A stretch of 31,113 nucleotides of DNA from a virus (IMGVR_UViG_3300048005_000086:1-31113); one strand, 5' to 3'. Shown: positions 8,208 to 18,210, counted from the stretch's first letter. Notes: a model not told the origin generated them from the letters alone. Program-made: numbers and translations.

Positions 8208-11200
8208 ATGGCAAGTAATATATTACAATTTGAACCAACACGTTTGATTACAGCAATTAACATAGTAGATGATATGTTATTTTATTCAGATGGTGTTACA
8301 GAGCCTAAAAAAATTAATATAAAAAAATTTAGAGGAAATGCTACAACTGGAGAGTTTGCAAATGTAAAAGTTGATCATTCTTCTGGAACAACTCATATAT
8401 ATGGCAGACCTTTTGAAGAAAGAGATATAACAGTAATAAAAGATCACGCAGGCATCTCTGATAATAAACTTTCTACAACAACTATAACAGAAAATTTTGG
8501 TATAGGAAGGGACGATTTAACTGTTAATGAAGTAACAGTAAAAAAACTAGAAATAGCTGATGGAGAAAGCTCTATAAAACAAGAAAATCCGGCTAAGGGA
8601 AAAGTTGAATTAGATTTTAATTCTACATCAATAGATTTAGTTGAAATGGAAGCAAAAGCTATTTTTGGCGGAGGATCTTTAATAGACGGAGGATTTATAT
8701 ATTCTCAAACCGACAGTACTATAGAGGATTTAATAAAAAATCAAGGTACTACTTCTACAAAAGTTACAGGTGACTATGAAATAGACGGCGGCAGTGCTAC
8801 CTCTATATTTAGAATAGAAGGCATTGATACAAATTCTCCGGACTATGATTCTTCATTATCAACAGGAAAACTTTGTGCTGTTGCTTTTATAAAGCTAAGA
8901 GGTCAAGATGAAATAATTTATAGCCCTGTACAAACAATAAATGTATATAATCAGGTTGCTTCTTCAACAGCACCTACGGGCTTAGTTACTCAGCCGGAAA
9001 AAAAAATGAATCAAACAGATTATGAATTTTCAGCTAAGTATTTAAGTAATGGAGGCACACCTATAACTAGAGCGGGGTTTTACGTAGCTGAAGGGAGATT
9101 AAATGATAATGATCCAGCTCCTACTGTACAGGAAATAATTAATAATGGGCATAATTTTCCTGCGGAGCATAGGGACCCAAATGAAATATATATTACAAAA
9201 GCACCTAAGCCAAATCATTTTTATTATTATGTTCCTTATATTGAAAATAAAAATGGCATTATCTATGGTGACGCTTTAACGACTTCTAGCCAAGCAATAA
9301 AAAAGTTTAAGTCACAAACAACATTACCCCCCACTGTTTATACTACTTCGGTAATTGATGCGGCCAATGCTAATACCCTTATAATTTCTGGTCATACTTA
9401 TGGCAATATTAGAAATAGAAAAATGCTCCACCCAAAAATGCAAGTTACAGAGGTTGGCTTTTATTTTAGAAATTCGCCAGATTTTACAAGACAACAGGAC
9501 GTTATTAAAGGTCCTTTTTCTGGCAGCCCATTAAAAAATACTTCAGGAACATTTAAAGTTCCCGTAACAGGTTATGATTTTGAACAAGGAGGGCCATTTA
9601 ATTTAGATATTGCTAGTTTTTTACCAGGCAATTTAGCGCAAGGAGAACAAGTTGCATATGTTGCTTATATAAAACATACTGGTTTTGCAGGAACTAATGA
9701 AAAAGCAGGCGGAGTGAATTATTTTAAGGTTCCGGTAAATACAGTTGATAATCCTGTACTTGCAATAACTAGCTCTACATGGGATACAAAAGCTAACTCA
9801 ACTTCTAACGCAGGCGCTAAAGATATAGAGGTTAAATATGAATTAGATCTTATTAAGTTTGATGATACAAAAACATTAGAAGATGTAGGTATCATAGTTT
9901 CAAAGCCTTTAACTGCGCAAGAAATAGCAAATAGTAAAGATGGAAAATGGGATACAGTTGAGGAAGTTATAAATTCTTCTAATTCAACTAGTATACAGCT
10001 TTCTAAAAGCGAACTTACATTTTCACCTCACGCGGGCAGTAATAATAAAGGTAGATATACAACCACAAACCCTGTAGAAATACCTGGACTAACGCATAAT
10101 GAATTTAATTATTTATCTAATAATAATATAAAACCTTTAGGTGAGAATTGGGCTGCTGTTGGTTATGTAGTAGTGGACGGCAAAACACATTATACAGATG
10201 TATTTAATATAGATTCTGATGCTTCAAACACTAAAGTAAAAGATAAAGTAACTAAAAATATTATAGGAGCACCGTTAGTTTTAAATAAAAATTCGTTAGA
10301 GCAGAGCACTACAAATATTACAAGCAGCGGCGTTACTCTAAATGCAAGTATTAATAACACGGGGAAAGATATATCTGAAATAGGATTTTATGTAAGTACA
10401 GTTAAACCTCCAGCAGCTGCAGTTGGTGGTGCAGCTCTTAGCGTTCCAAGATCTTTAGCGGATTCAAGAAATCCCGATTTAGATGCGTGGATAGCTGGCG
10501 CAACAAAACATGCTTCTACAGATGTAAATACAACTACCGCTAATAACCATATAAATCAGTCAACAAATGATTTTTTAGATTTTAAAGCGGTTATAACAGG
10601 ATTAAATCCTAAGAGTAAATACTATTATGTACCTTATGTAAAACCTGTACAAACAACAAACGTGGGTGGTGATGTTTCTTATAACGGGTCTGAAACTTTT
10701 AATACCATAATTAATTCTAATCATTATGGTTCCTTACAAAGTTTTAATACTGCACAAAATACAACTAACTTTTTGCATCCTCCTATGATTTCTGTAAGAG
10801 ATGTAGAATTAATATCAAAAATTGAAGCTAAAGTTGATATATTACTAACTTATAGAAGTGGGACAGCTGCTACAATAACAGATATTGGTATTTTTGTTAA
10901 AAAAGCTTCTTTGTTTCCGCAGCCATTTGCAAATCAATCAGGTAATGCCGCTACAATGGCAAGTGCTACTAATAGGATTAGAGTAGACTATGGTGATTTA
11001 TTCGGCCCTGGAACTACTTTTGTAGCTAATCTTTCTAATAAAGATATTGGTGGCACAAGTAAGCAGTTTTATACAGTAAAAAATATAGAACAAGTAGACT
11101 ATTATGCTTCTGCTTTTGTTGAATACAGTCATAATGGTACTTCTCATACTATTATTTCAGACTATAAATTAATAAATAATTCTATTAATGCTAACATTAC

Positions 11201-12368
11201 AGTTCCTGAAATTATATATTTTGATATAATACCTCCAGACACTTCTGGATTTGTTTTAAATCCTGGAACTTCAAATGAAAGAGCTTCGGCAGGATCTAAA
11301 AATAGGCTTAAAGCGGAATTTTCATATGAAAGAAAGCCTATTCCACAAATAGTTGAATACGGTTTTTATTTTTTAGAAAACTCTAGTTTGTCAAAGCCTA
11401 GCTCACCAGACAATTTTTTAACTCAATATAATGATTCTAGTAACGCCTGGAATAAACATAATGTTAAAAATTATTCTCAATTATCCCCAGTCAGTAGAGA
11501 TAGTTTAGGAAAAAGCGGCTCATATAGTAACTATTTGCCATTTTTTGAAAACTTTCCAAGCGCTGTTGTAGGAAAAAGATTTTATATAGTACCTTATTTT
11601 ACATATAAATTTGATAATGTAGATCCTCTTAAAACGCAACTAGGGGATCAGGTACAGGAATTTTATATGGAAGATCCAACTCCTGTTGAATCTAAAATAG
11701 AGACTACTAATGATGCGATATATTGGAGTCCTCACGCTCCGCCAGGAGCACTAGCGGGCGTTTTTAAAAACGGCGTTTCTACATTTGCAAGTGCAGATTT
11801 AAAAAGACGCGCTGCTGCAGGTTTATATAGGCCACCTTATGTTCAAATAAACATAAATTCTAATGTTGAATGGCAGTATGTTTCTGGAGCATACAACGAT
11901 AATTCTTTGTCAAGAGGATTTTCTTCTAATTTAACAGAAAATCAAAACACAATTCTTGGTGGAAGATACAGCGGAGGAACACTGTCTGATGGTGGAGGAG
12001 CTGTTTCACAATATGGAGGAAGTGGTCCCGATGGTGCTACTATAGTTAGATCTGGTAATGCGTTAAGAATATACCCACCTAAACCTAGTTATAATAAAAT
12101 AACTGGCGCGGCTGAATGGCCGGGAGGTTTCATAAACGATCAATTACCTTGGAATGGTTCAGAAATGCATATAAAAGGAGGATATAACATTTATATTTTT
12201 CCTGCTTCTTTAGATTTAAAAAAGTTTAGTGTGTCTACTAATCCTAGAAATTATAAAAATATTCCAACTAACTATTACCTTAAAGGCGGCTGGTTATTGC
12301 AAAACGCACAAGAAACAATTGAGGTTAGGTATGATACATCAGGTATTTTAAGTTATCCTAGTATATAA
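8208..12368 (+). CDS. Giant tail protein: propeller segment plus about seven Ig/FN3-like modules and a C-terminal domain, 1386 aa
   Basis: Residues 1-80 (TRLITAINIVDDMLFYSDGV, then TEPKKINIKKF, later RDITVIKDH) match the middle part of the same remembered tail-protein family as the ORF at 6218. Then come about seven degenerate modules of 110-165 aa, each with a G-(F/I)-(Y/F/I)-x-x-x strand at residues 161, 290, 417, 561, 726, 894 and 1052. Most also have a later aromatic strand such as YYYVPYIE (339-346), YYYVPYVK (805-812) or FYIVPYFT (1125-1132). Residues 1165-1386 form a different Gly/Trp/Tyr-rich domain (GGRYSGGTLSDGGGAVSQYG) that could be a tip or receptor-binding domain. No protease or glycosidase motif is evident. 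Likely an elongated tail or fibre component; receptor binding is inference. Confidence 0.65.
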   Translation: MASNILQFEPTRLITAINIVDDMLFYSDGVTEPKKINIKKFRGNATTGEFANVKVDHSSGTTHIYGRPFEERDITVIKDHAGISDNKLSTTTITENFGIGRDDLTVNEVTVKKLEIADGESSIKQENPAKGKVELDFNSTSIDLVEMEAKAIFGGGSLIDGGFIYSQTDSTIEDLIKNQGTTSTKVTGDYEIDGGSATSIFRIEGIDTNSPDYDSSLSTGKLCAVAFIKLRGQDEIIYSPVQTINVYNQVASSTAPTGLVTQPEKKMNQTDYEFSAKYLSNGGTPITRAGFYVAEGRLNDNDPAPTVQEIINNGHNFPAEHRDPNEIYITKAPKPNHFYYYVPYIENKNGIIYGDALTTSSQAIKKFKSQTTLPPTVYTTSVIDAANANTLIISGHTYGNIRNRKMLHPKMQVTEVGFYFRNSPDFTRQQDVIKGPFSGSPLKNTSGTFKVPVTGYDFEQGGPFNLDIASFLPGNLAQGEQVAYVAYIKHTGFAGTNEKAGGVNYFKVPVNTVDNPVLAITSSTWDTKANSTSNAGAKDIEVKYELDLIKFDDTKTLEDVGIIVSKPLTAQEIANSKDGKWDTVEEVINSSNSTSIQLSKSELTFSPHAGSNNKGRYTTTNPVEIPGLTHNEFNYLSNNNIKPLGENWAAVGYVVVDGKTHYTDVFNIDSDASNTKVKDKVTKNIIGAPLVLNKNSLEQSTTNITSSGVTLNASINNTGKDISEIGFYVSTVKPPAAAVGGAALSVPRSLADSRNPDLDAWIAGATKHASTDVNTTTANNHINQSTNDFLDFKAVITGLNPKSKYYYVPYVKPVQTTNVGGDVSYNGSETFNTIINSNHYGSLQSFNTAQNTTNFLHPPMISVRDVELISKIEAKVDILLTYRSGTAATITDIGIFVKKASLFPQPFANQSGNAATMASATNRIRVDYGDLFGPGTTFVANLSNKDIGGTSKQFYTVKNIEQVDYYASAFVEYSHNGTSHTIISDYKLINNSINANITVPEIIYFDIIPPDTSGFVLNPGTSNERASAGSKNRLKAEFSYERKPIPQIVEYGFYFLENSSLSKPSSPDNFLTQYNDSSNAWNKHNVKNYSQLSPVSRDSLGKSGSYSNYLPFFENFPSAVVGKRFYIVPYFTYKFDNVDPLKTQLGDQVQEFYMEDPTPVESKIETTNDAIYWSPHAPPGALAGVFKNGVSTFASADLKRRAAAGLYRPPYVQININSNVEWQYVSGAYNDNSLSRGFSSNLTENQNTILGGRYSGGTLSDGGGAVSQYGGSGPDGATIVRSGNALRIYPPKPSYNKITGAAEWPGGFINDQLPWNGSEMHIKGGYNIYIFPASLDLKKFSVSTNPRNYKNIPTNYYLKGGWLLQNAQETIEVRYDTSGILSYPSI
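8640..11687 (+). repeat. Protein-level array of about seven degenerate Ig/FN3-like modules
   Basis: Within the 1386-aa tail protein, residues about 145-1160 repeat a common pattern: an opening beta strand, then a strand of the type EVGFYFRN, EIGFYVST, DIGIFVKK, EYGFYFLE or RAGFYVAE, a variable loop, and a strand of the type YYYVPY or AYVAYI near the end. Spacing between the GFY-type strands is about 129, 127, 144, 165, 168 and 158 residues. DNA identity between modules is not obvious, so the duplications are old or the modules were acquired separately. A similar module occurs in the ORF at 6218 (GFYYGFKA, residues 235-242). Confidence 0.6.
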
Positions 12369-12380
12369 TTAATAAAAAAT

Positions 12381-15300
12381 ATGGCAGAAAAACAAAAGCC
12401 TTTTGAAAAAATATTTCCTTACATTAGCTATAGATACAAATATGATGATGGAGAGTTTTCACCATACGCACCATTTACAGAAGTACAATTTGTTTCAAAA
12501 AAACAAGACACAACTGTATTAAACGATAGGTACGAAAAAGGGTTTAATGTTTCTATGGTTAACGATTTAGAAAACATTGTAATCAACGACATTCCTAAGG
12601 GGCGTGAAGATGTTGTATCTATTGACATACTATATACAGAGTCTATTTCAAGCACGGTATATATACTAAAAACAGTAGAAATAGATCCTGCTGAAAGAGG
12701 TCAAGGCAGTTTAGACGGTATAATAATATCTAAAAGAGCATTTGGAGCAGCTCTTCCAGATACAGAGTTAACTAGACAGTTTGATTCTGTGCCAAGATCT
12801 GCTAAATCTCAAGAGTTTACTGCTAACAGAATAATGTATGGTAATTATTTATCTAAATATAATCAAAATAAAAACGATTTAGGTGGTAAAGGTTTTGAAA
12901 TGGCTGTTAGCCTTTCGGGTCAGCTAGATCCAGTCTCAGGTCCTTCTGTTAAAACAAATAGAACCTATGATATTGGAGTATCTTATTTAGACAAGTATGG
13001 CAGGCAGGGTGGATTATTAACGCAAACTACAGGCAAAAATACAGATAACACTTCTTTAATAAAAACAGCTTTTTGTTATGAAAGCAGAATAAAATTAGCT
13101 GCACAAATTATTAGTGGTCCTCCAAAGTGGGCTAAATATTATAAATACTATATTAAAGATGTTTCAACCGATTTTTTTAATTTAACTGCGTTTAATACGT
13201 ATTTAGATGGAGAGCCAGGCGATACAGAAACAGCTAATGTATATTTGCAATTTGATTCTAAAGATAGAAACAAATTAACAGAAGATTCTTTTTTAATGCC
13301 AAGAAGAGATGGTATGTCTGGCACAGACAACAGCGGTACTGTTGTAGAAGAACTTTCAAGGTTGCCTGTGTTAGACATTGAAAATGAAGCGCCTGATATT
13401 GTTAAGGCTCAAGTTATTGAAAGAACTGCAATTAAAAAGTTTGTGATTAAAGATGATTTTGCAAAATTTCAAAACGGTTACGGCCAAAATACAGCAAATT
13501 TTGCTGTTGGGGTTAACCCTGATCCTGCTCAAACTCAGCAAATATTTTTAGTTGAGCATGGGAGTAGTTTTACAACAAATTTAATTATTTCACAATTAAA
13601 CGCATATATAACCTCTCAAGGAGGTTCTACTCTATTTGAGCCAAAAGCATTACCATTTACGCCTGGAAATACTAGTCATTATCAAACGGTTTCTATGACG
13701 GGCTTTTCTGAAAGATTAGCTTTACAACTTTTTCATAATGATCTTAAAGACTCTAATCAAAATAATATTAAAACTTCAAAAATATTAATTGACGAAATAC
13801 AGCTTGGTGATAACGGAAATACTTCTAATCCTGAAAGAAATCTTTTAAGAATTACTTTGTCAAGCAGATTAAATGACGATAACGTAACAACAAATTTAAA
13901 TGGCATAGACGTTGTGCCTCCACACCCTTTGAGTGGTACTAGTGCATGGGATATGGAGGCTCCGGGTATTGCTAGCATTTATTCTGATATAGATATTAAG
14001 TTTTTTAAATTAGGTTTATCTGAAGCAGGCCAAAAAAAATTAAAAGGTTCATTTTTCGTTAAAGTTCCTAGAAAAACAGATATTACTTCTTTTACAGAAA
14101 TACCTATAAAGCAAACTGAATTAGATGAAGAAGGTAAAGTAGAAAAAATAAATTTTTTAGATTTTGAAACAGAACCAGGGGATGATTCAAATCTTAATTT
14201 ATATTGGGAATCTTCAAAAATATTTTCTGTAAGTAATGATCACGGGCAATCAAACACAATACCATGGTCTAATTGTATAGCCACAATAGGCGGCACAAAC
14301 AATAAAACTTATTTAGAATCTGTAAAAATACAAGATAAATTTAACTCTACATCTATGGTTAAAGGAATTAGGGTTAATACACCCGAAGCTAACTATAGTG
14401 AAGAACTTCGAAAAAACGGTTTAATATTTTCTGGATTATATAATTCTAGAACTGGTATAAATGAACTAAATAAGTTTAATTTAACAGATGGAATCACAAA
14501 AGATCTTGAGCCTAACTATGGCGGTATTCAAAAACTTTTTGCATTAGATACAAACTTATTAGCATTTTGTGAAGATAAAGTATTTAAAATACTAGCAGAT
14601 AAAGATGCATTGTTTAATGCAGACGATGGCGTTAATGTAACTGCTACAAACTTAGTGTTAGGTCAAGCAATGGGCTTTGGTGGTAACTATGGAATTAGCA
14701 CACATCCGGAATCTTTTGCATATTTTAATAATAATATATTCTTTACAGATGCGAAACGCGGTGCTGTAATGCAATTAACGCCTTCTAATGGACAATTATT
14801 CCCTATTAGTAGAAACGGCATGAGTAACTTTTTTAGAGACCGATTAGGAGCCTTAAACACTTCTAATAAAATTATAGGCATATACAATGGTTATAAGAAA
14901 ATGTATATATTATCTATACAGGGATATAATCCTAGCCACGCATCTATAGGCACGGAAACAATACCTAATGAAACAACAGAAATTACAGCAGGTTATAGTT
15001 TAGCCTCACAAGGCTGGACATCAAGATATAGCTATATACCTGAAACAGGTGTAACTCTTAATAATAAATTTTATACTTTTAAAAATGGCAAAGCTTATTT
15101 GCATAATTCTAATACAGCTAATAGGAATAACTTTTATGGCACTGGATATAATTCAGAAGTACAGGTAATATTTAACGATAACCCTACGGTTATTTCAGAT
15201 TGGCTATCTTTAAATTATGAAGGTGGCGAAGGCTGGGAAGCTGTAGAAATAGTAGGCGATCAAGATGGAACTTATAATATTACCAATGTACGACTACTTG

Positions 15301-15560
15301 ATTCAGAAGAGTCTGGTTTTTTAGGTTGGTTCTTTAAAGAGGGTAAATACCACGGCGCTATTGTTGGCACACAACCGCTGTATGCAATACAAGCTGGTCA
15401 AGCTAATTCATTAACAGATTTTGTATTACAAGCAACGGGAACTACTGAAGACATTTCAGGAACTAAAGGGTTTTTTCAAAAAACTAGACTTAGGAATTCA
15501 TCTACAACAGCAAAAGAATTATTTGCTGTAAGTTCGGAATATTATATTAGTCAAACTTAA
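12381..15560 (+). CDS. Tail protein, main segment of the split beta-propeller-type protein, 1059 aa
   Basis: The first 40 residues (YISYRYKYDDGEFSPYAPFT) match an internal, not N-terminal, stretch of the tail-protein family whose start is in the ORF at 6218. Further matches to the remembered family are FDSVPRSAKSQEFTANRIMY (134-153), the block near residues 684-760 (SRTGINELNKFNL, then GIQKLFALDTNLLAFCEDKV, then NADDGVNVT), FAYFNNNIFFTDAKRGAV, and the C-terminal RNNFYGTGYNSEVQVIFND and SLNYEGGEGWE. The repeated short beta motifs suggest a propeller-rich tail hub, tube or stabilisation protein. The start at 12381 follows AATTAATAAAAAAT, so this is a genuine separate start. It probably assembles with the products of 6218 and 8208 to rebuild the ancestral fold. 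Confidence 0.7.
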   Translation: MAEKQKPFEKIFPYISYRYKYDDGEFSPYAPFTEVQFVSKKQDTTVLNDRYEKGFNVSMVNDLENIVINDIPKGREDVVSIDILYTESISSTVYILKTVEIDPAERGQGSLDGIIISKRAFGAALPDTELTRQFDSVPRSAKSQEFTANRIMYGNYLSKYNQNKNDLGGKGFEMAVSLSGQLDPVSGPSVKTNRTYDIGVSYLDKYGRQGGLLTQTTGKNTDNTSLIKTAFCYESRIKLAAQIISGPPKWAKYYKYYIKDVSTDFFNLTAFNTYLDGEPGDTETANVYLQFDSKDRNKLTEDSFLMPRRDGMSGTDNSGTVVEELSRLPVLDIENEAPDIVKAQVIERTAIKKFVIKDDFAKFQNGYGQNTANFAVGVNPDPAQTQQIFLVEHGSSFTTNLIISQLNAYITSQGGSTLFEPKALPFTPGNTSHYQTVSMTGFSERLALQLFHNDLKDSNQNNIKTSKILIDEIQLGDNGNTSNPERNLLRITLSSRLNDDNVTTNLNGIDVVPPHPLSGTSAWDMEAPGIASIYSDIDIKFFKLGLSEAGQKKLKGSFFVKVPRKTDITSFTEIPIKQTELDEEGKVEKINFLDFETEPGDDSNLNLYWESSKIFSVSNDHGQSNTIPWSNCIATIGGTNNKTYLESVKIQDKFNSTSMVKGIRVNTPEANYSEELRKNGLIFSGLYNSRTGINELNKFNLTDGITKDLEPNYGGIQKLFALDTNLLAFCEDKVFKILADKDALFNADDGVNVTATNLVLGQAMGFGGNYGISTHPESFAYFNNNIFFTDAKRGAVMQLTPSNGQLFPISRNGMSNFFRDRLGALNTSNKIIGIYNGYKKMYILSIQGYNPSHASIGTETIPNETTEITAGYSLASQGWTSRYSYIPETGVTLNNKFYTFKNGKAYLHNSNTANRNNFYGTGYNSEVQVIFNDNPTVISDWLSLNYEGGEGWEAVEIVGDQDGTYNITNVRLLDSEESGFLGWFFKEGKYHGAIVGTQPLYAIQAGQANSLTDFVLQATGTTEDISGTKGFFQKTRLRNSSTTAKELFAVSSEYYISQT

Positions 15561-15574
15561 ATAAATAAATAAAT

Positions 15575-16219
15575 ATGGCATTACCAATTATGGGATTAAT
15601 CGGTGGCGCAACTCAGATTGCAGGATCACTTATAGGCGGAAGGGCTAGAAGGCGGCGAGCGCGAGAAGCCCAGACTGCTTTTAATGCGGCAAGGCAGCAG
15701 TTTCAAGATTTTACTTTTGAAAACCCTTATGCAGGACTTGAAAATACATTTGAAGACGCTACCATAAATCAACAAGCAACACAGTTTCAAGCTCAACAAA
15801 CAGACGCTGCACTAGCACAAGCACTACAATCTGCTACTTTAACAGGTGGTGCTCCAGGTGGTGCTCAAGCTATAGCACAGGCTGCTTTACAGTCTAAAGC
15901 TGGTATATCAGCTGATATTGCAAAACAAGAGCAAGCTAATCAAACAAGGGCATTAGCACAAGAGGCTAAGCTAAATCAGCTGACGGCAAGAGGCGAAGAT
16001 ACTATGCAAGCAAGAAACTACGCAAGAACACAACAGATGCTTAACTTAGCATCAGTAGAAAAGAATGCTGCGGACGCGGCTAGAAGACAAGCTACGGCAG
16101 GATTAGTTGGTGGTATTGGTAGTATAGTTGGAGGCATTGGCACAGCAGCGGCATCAGCTGGTCAAGGCGGGGGTGCTGAAAATGGCAGTAGCTTTATGCA
16201 AGAACTATTCAAAATATAA
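15575..16219 (+). CDS. Internal virion protein, T7 gp14-like, 214 aa
   Basis: The protein begins with a Gly/Ile-rich hydrophobic helix (MGLIGGATQIAGSLIGG), then an Arg cluster (RARRRRAREAQ), a long Ala/Gln helix with the marine-phage pattern FENPYAGLENTFEDATINQQ, and ends with a second Gly-rich hydrophobic segment (LVGGIGSIVGGIGTAAASAG). This layout matches gp14-like ejection proteins of podoviruses, which enter the host outer membrane during DNA injection. Residues 70-160 are helical and Gln/Ala-rich. It precedes two large internal proteins, as gp14 precedes gp15 and gp16 in T7. The stop codon overlaps the next start (TAATG at 16217-16221). The role is inferred from architecture and order. 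Confidence 0.65.
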   Translation: MALPIMGLIGGATQIAGSLIGGRARRRRAREAQTAFNAARQQFQDFTFENPYAGLENTFEDATINQQATQFQAQQTDAALAQALQSATLTGGAPGGAQAIAQAALQSKAGISADIAKQEQANQTRALAQEAKLNQLTARGEDTMQARNYARTQQMLNLASVEKNAADAARRQATAGLVGGIGSIVGGIGTAAASAGQGGGAENGSSFMQELFKI

Positions 16220-18204
16220 TGATAATGACAAAAAATAATCCATTAAAAAGAATAGCAGCAAGTGGTGCTAGTGATAGAGGCGATGCGGCCATATATGATT
16301 TATTAGGCTATCAAGCTATTGCTAGAGCAGGACAACCACAAAGTTTAACAGGCGAAGCCCTTGTTGATATAGGCAGAGGTATTGCTCAGTTAGATTTTAG
16401 TGACCCCTTAGCTGATGAGGTACTTGAAAAAACTGAAGAAGAAAAAAAAGAACCTAATTTAAGTAAGTTAGAAAAAACAGAACCTAACCTTACTGCTAAA
16501 AAAATTGATTTAGGCCGAACAAACATGGAAAACGTCGGTAAATCAGACTTTAAATATAGAGACCCGGTAAAACCACCACCTCCACCACCACCACAAAACC
16601 AAGGGAAATTTGGCACTTTACTCGCTGACCCTGCTCGTGGAGGAATCCCTGGGACTTTTACAAAAAATCCTAATACTGGAATGCCAGTAGAACAAAAAGG
16701 TCAGACGTATTTTACACCTGTTGGCGCAGGTGGAGGAATAAGATTATCTTCCACACCCGGAATACAAACAAGATCTTTAGGTGAAATATTTAGGTCTCTT
16801 TTTATGTCTTCTGGGGATAATACGCCAAATAAACGCTTATCTGATGATTTTTTAACAGGTTTAGAAATTTTAAGGTATAACAGAAAAGGGTATAAAGACA
16901 CTCCATTAAGAAGAGTAGTTCATGCTGTTTCTTCTCCGTTTTTAAAAACCGACGATTTAGGCTATAATAGAATAAGAAGATTGACTACTCCAGATGGAGT
17001 AAAGGCAGGCGGTATAGCTGGTGCTTTTGCTGGCGGGTTTAATTTAGTTGCAGATACATATAATTATAATCAAGCAGTAAGGGAACAATACGATAAAGAG
17101 CTTGATGATGAAATGGGGGATTTAAATGTAGAAGCTACTTTTGTTGACGATAATGCTAGAAGAGACTTTTTAGAACTGGGTTTTGAAAAGAAAAAAAGAC
17201 AGGCAGAGGCATTTAATTTATATGCTAGAGGCAAAATGTCTAGTGTAGAATATAAAAACATTAAGGCAACTTTAAAATCTGAACTAGATCAAGTAGCGGG
17301 AACTGTAACAGCTTTAACTAACTTAAAAAAAGAATTTGCAGAGCAAAAGGGCACTCATGATCTTTTAGCATCAAAACCGAACATGTTAGACTTTCATAAT
17401 ACTTTAGAAAAAAACCCAGAAAGAATTTCAATTAAAAATATAGACGGTATAGACTATGCAATTGGAACAACAATAGGGGACGGCAAAGATCCTAAAACAC
17501 AAAAAGAATTTAAAGTTCCTACTAGTTCTATAGCTAACGGAACAGCAGGGTTTAGACTTGTTGCAAAAGAAGATTTAAATCCTTTGTTAGCAGGAGCGGG
17601 CCAAGCTATTGATCAATTTAATAAAGGTCAGGAATATATTAAAACAGAGTATGGTCTTGGTATAGAAAAAATGTCTTCCGAACAAGCAAAAAAAGTTGCT
17701 GTAGATTATTTAAAAGTAGCTTTGGGGCAAGACAAAAATAAGCTAAGAAGTTATTTATCACAAATAGCAGGAATTGATTATAATGCATATGAAGAGTTAA
17801 TTAAAGATGGAAAAGTTCCTGACCAGCTTTTAACAGACGTAGCTTCTGAGTTATACGACGAAAGAATGGCTCCTTTATATCAGCAACAAACGCAAACTAC
17901 AAGGTTTGCTACGCAAAGACAGCCATCTAAAGGTTCTGCAGCAGAAAGAACACAAAAGCAAATGCTAGAAAAATATAATGCTACAGAATTACCTACAGCA
18001 AGTAATATATTGGATTATAGTATAGATGTTTTAGGTGGTAAAGATTTTGAAGTACGCGAGCTTGAAGATGGTACATATGGTGTGTTTAAGCAGGGTAAGC
18101 CTGATCAAACTTTATCTATATTAGATTTGAATAAACCAGAACAAGCAAAAAGAATATTATTTAACTATGGCGGATTAAAGCCTTATTCATTACCAACAAA
18201 ATAA
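16219..18204 (+). CDS. Internal virion protein (gp15-like position), 661 aa
   Basis: No family is recognised with certainty. The N-terminal 110 residues are low-complexity and charged, followed by a proline run (KPPPPPPPQNQGK, residues about 115-127). A Gly/Ala segment (GVKAGGIAGAFAGGFNLVAD, near residue 265) is the only hydrophobic stretch. The remaining C-terminal half is helical, Lys/Glu/Gln-rich and soluble. It lies between a gp14-like and a giant gp16-like gene, so an internal core or ejection protein is the best guess. ATG codons at 16219 and 16225 are both possible starts; 16219 overlaps the preceding stop and is preferred for coupling. A polyproline stretch of this kind may slow ribosomes. 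Confidence 0.6.
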   Translation: MIMTKNNPLKRIAASGASDRGDAAIYDLLGYQAIARAGQPQSLTGEALVDIGRGIAQLDFSDPLADEVLEKTEEEKKEPNLSKLEKTEPNLTAKKIDLGRTNMENVGKSDFKYRDPVKPPPPPPPQNQGKFGTLLADPARGGIPGTFTKNPNTGMPVEQKGQTYFTPVGAGGGIRLSSTPGIQTRSLGEIFRSLFMSSGDNTPNKRLSDDFLTGLEILRYNRKGYKDTPLRRVVHAVSSPFLKTDDLGYNRIRRLTTPDGVKAGGIAGAFAGGFNLVADTYNYNQAVREQYDKELDDEMGDLNVEATFVDDNARRDFLELGFEKKKRQAEAFNLYARGKMSSVEYKNIKATLKSELDQVAGTVTALTNLKKEFAEQKGTHDLLASKPNMLDFHNTLEKNPERISIKNIDGIDYAIGTTIGDGKDPKTQKEFKVPTSSIANGTAGFRLVAKEDLNPLLAGAGQAIDQFNKGQEYIKTEYGLGIEKMSSEQAKKVAVDYLKVALGQDKNKLRSYLSQIAGIDYNAYEELIKDGKVPDQLLTDVASELYDERMAPLYQQQTQTTRFATQRQPSKGSAAERTQKQMLEKYNATELPTASNILDYSIDVLGGKDFEVRELEDGTYGVFKQGKPDQTLSILDLNKPEQAKRILFNYGGLKPYSLPTK

Positions 18205-18210
18205 TAATAA

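Noticed and set aside
10400-10445. GCAGCTGCA-rich stretch suspected to be a direct repeat or recombination site
   Set aside because: It simply encodes an Ala/Gly-rich loop (AAAVGGAAL) and has no second copy elsewhere in the window that I could find.
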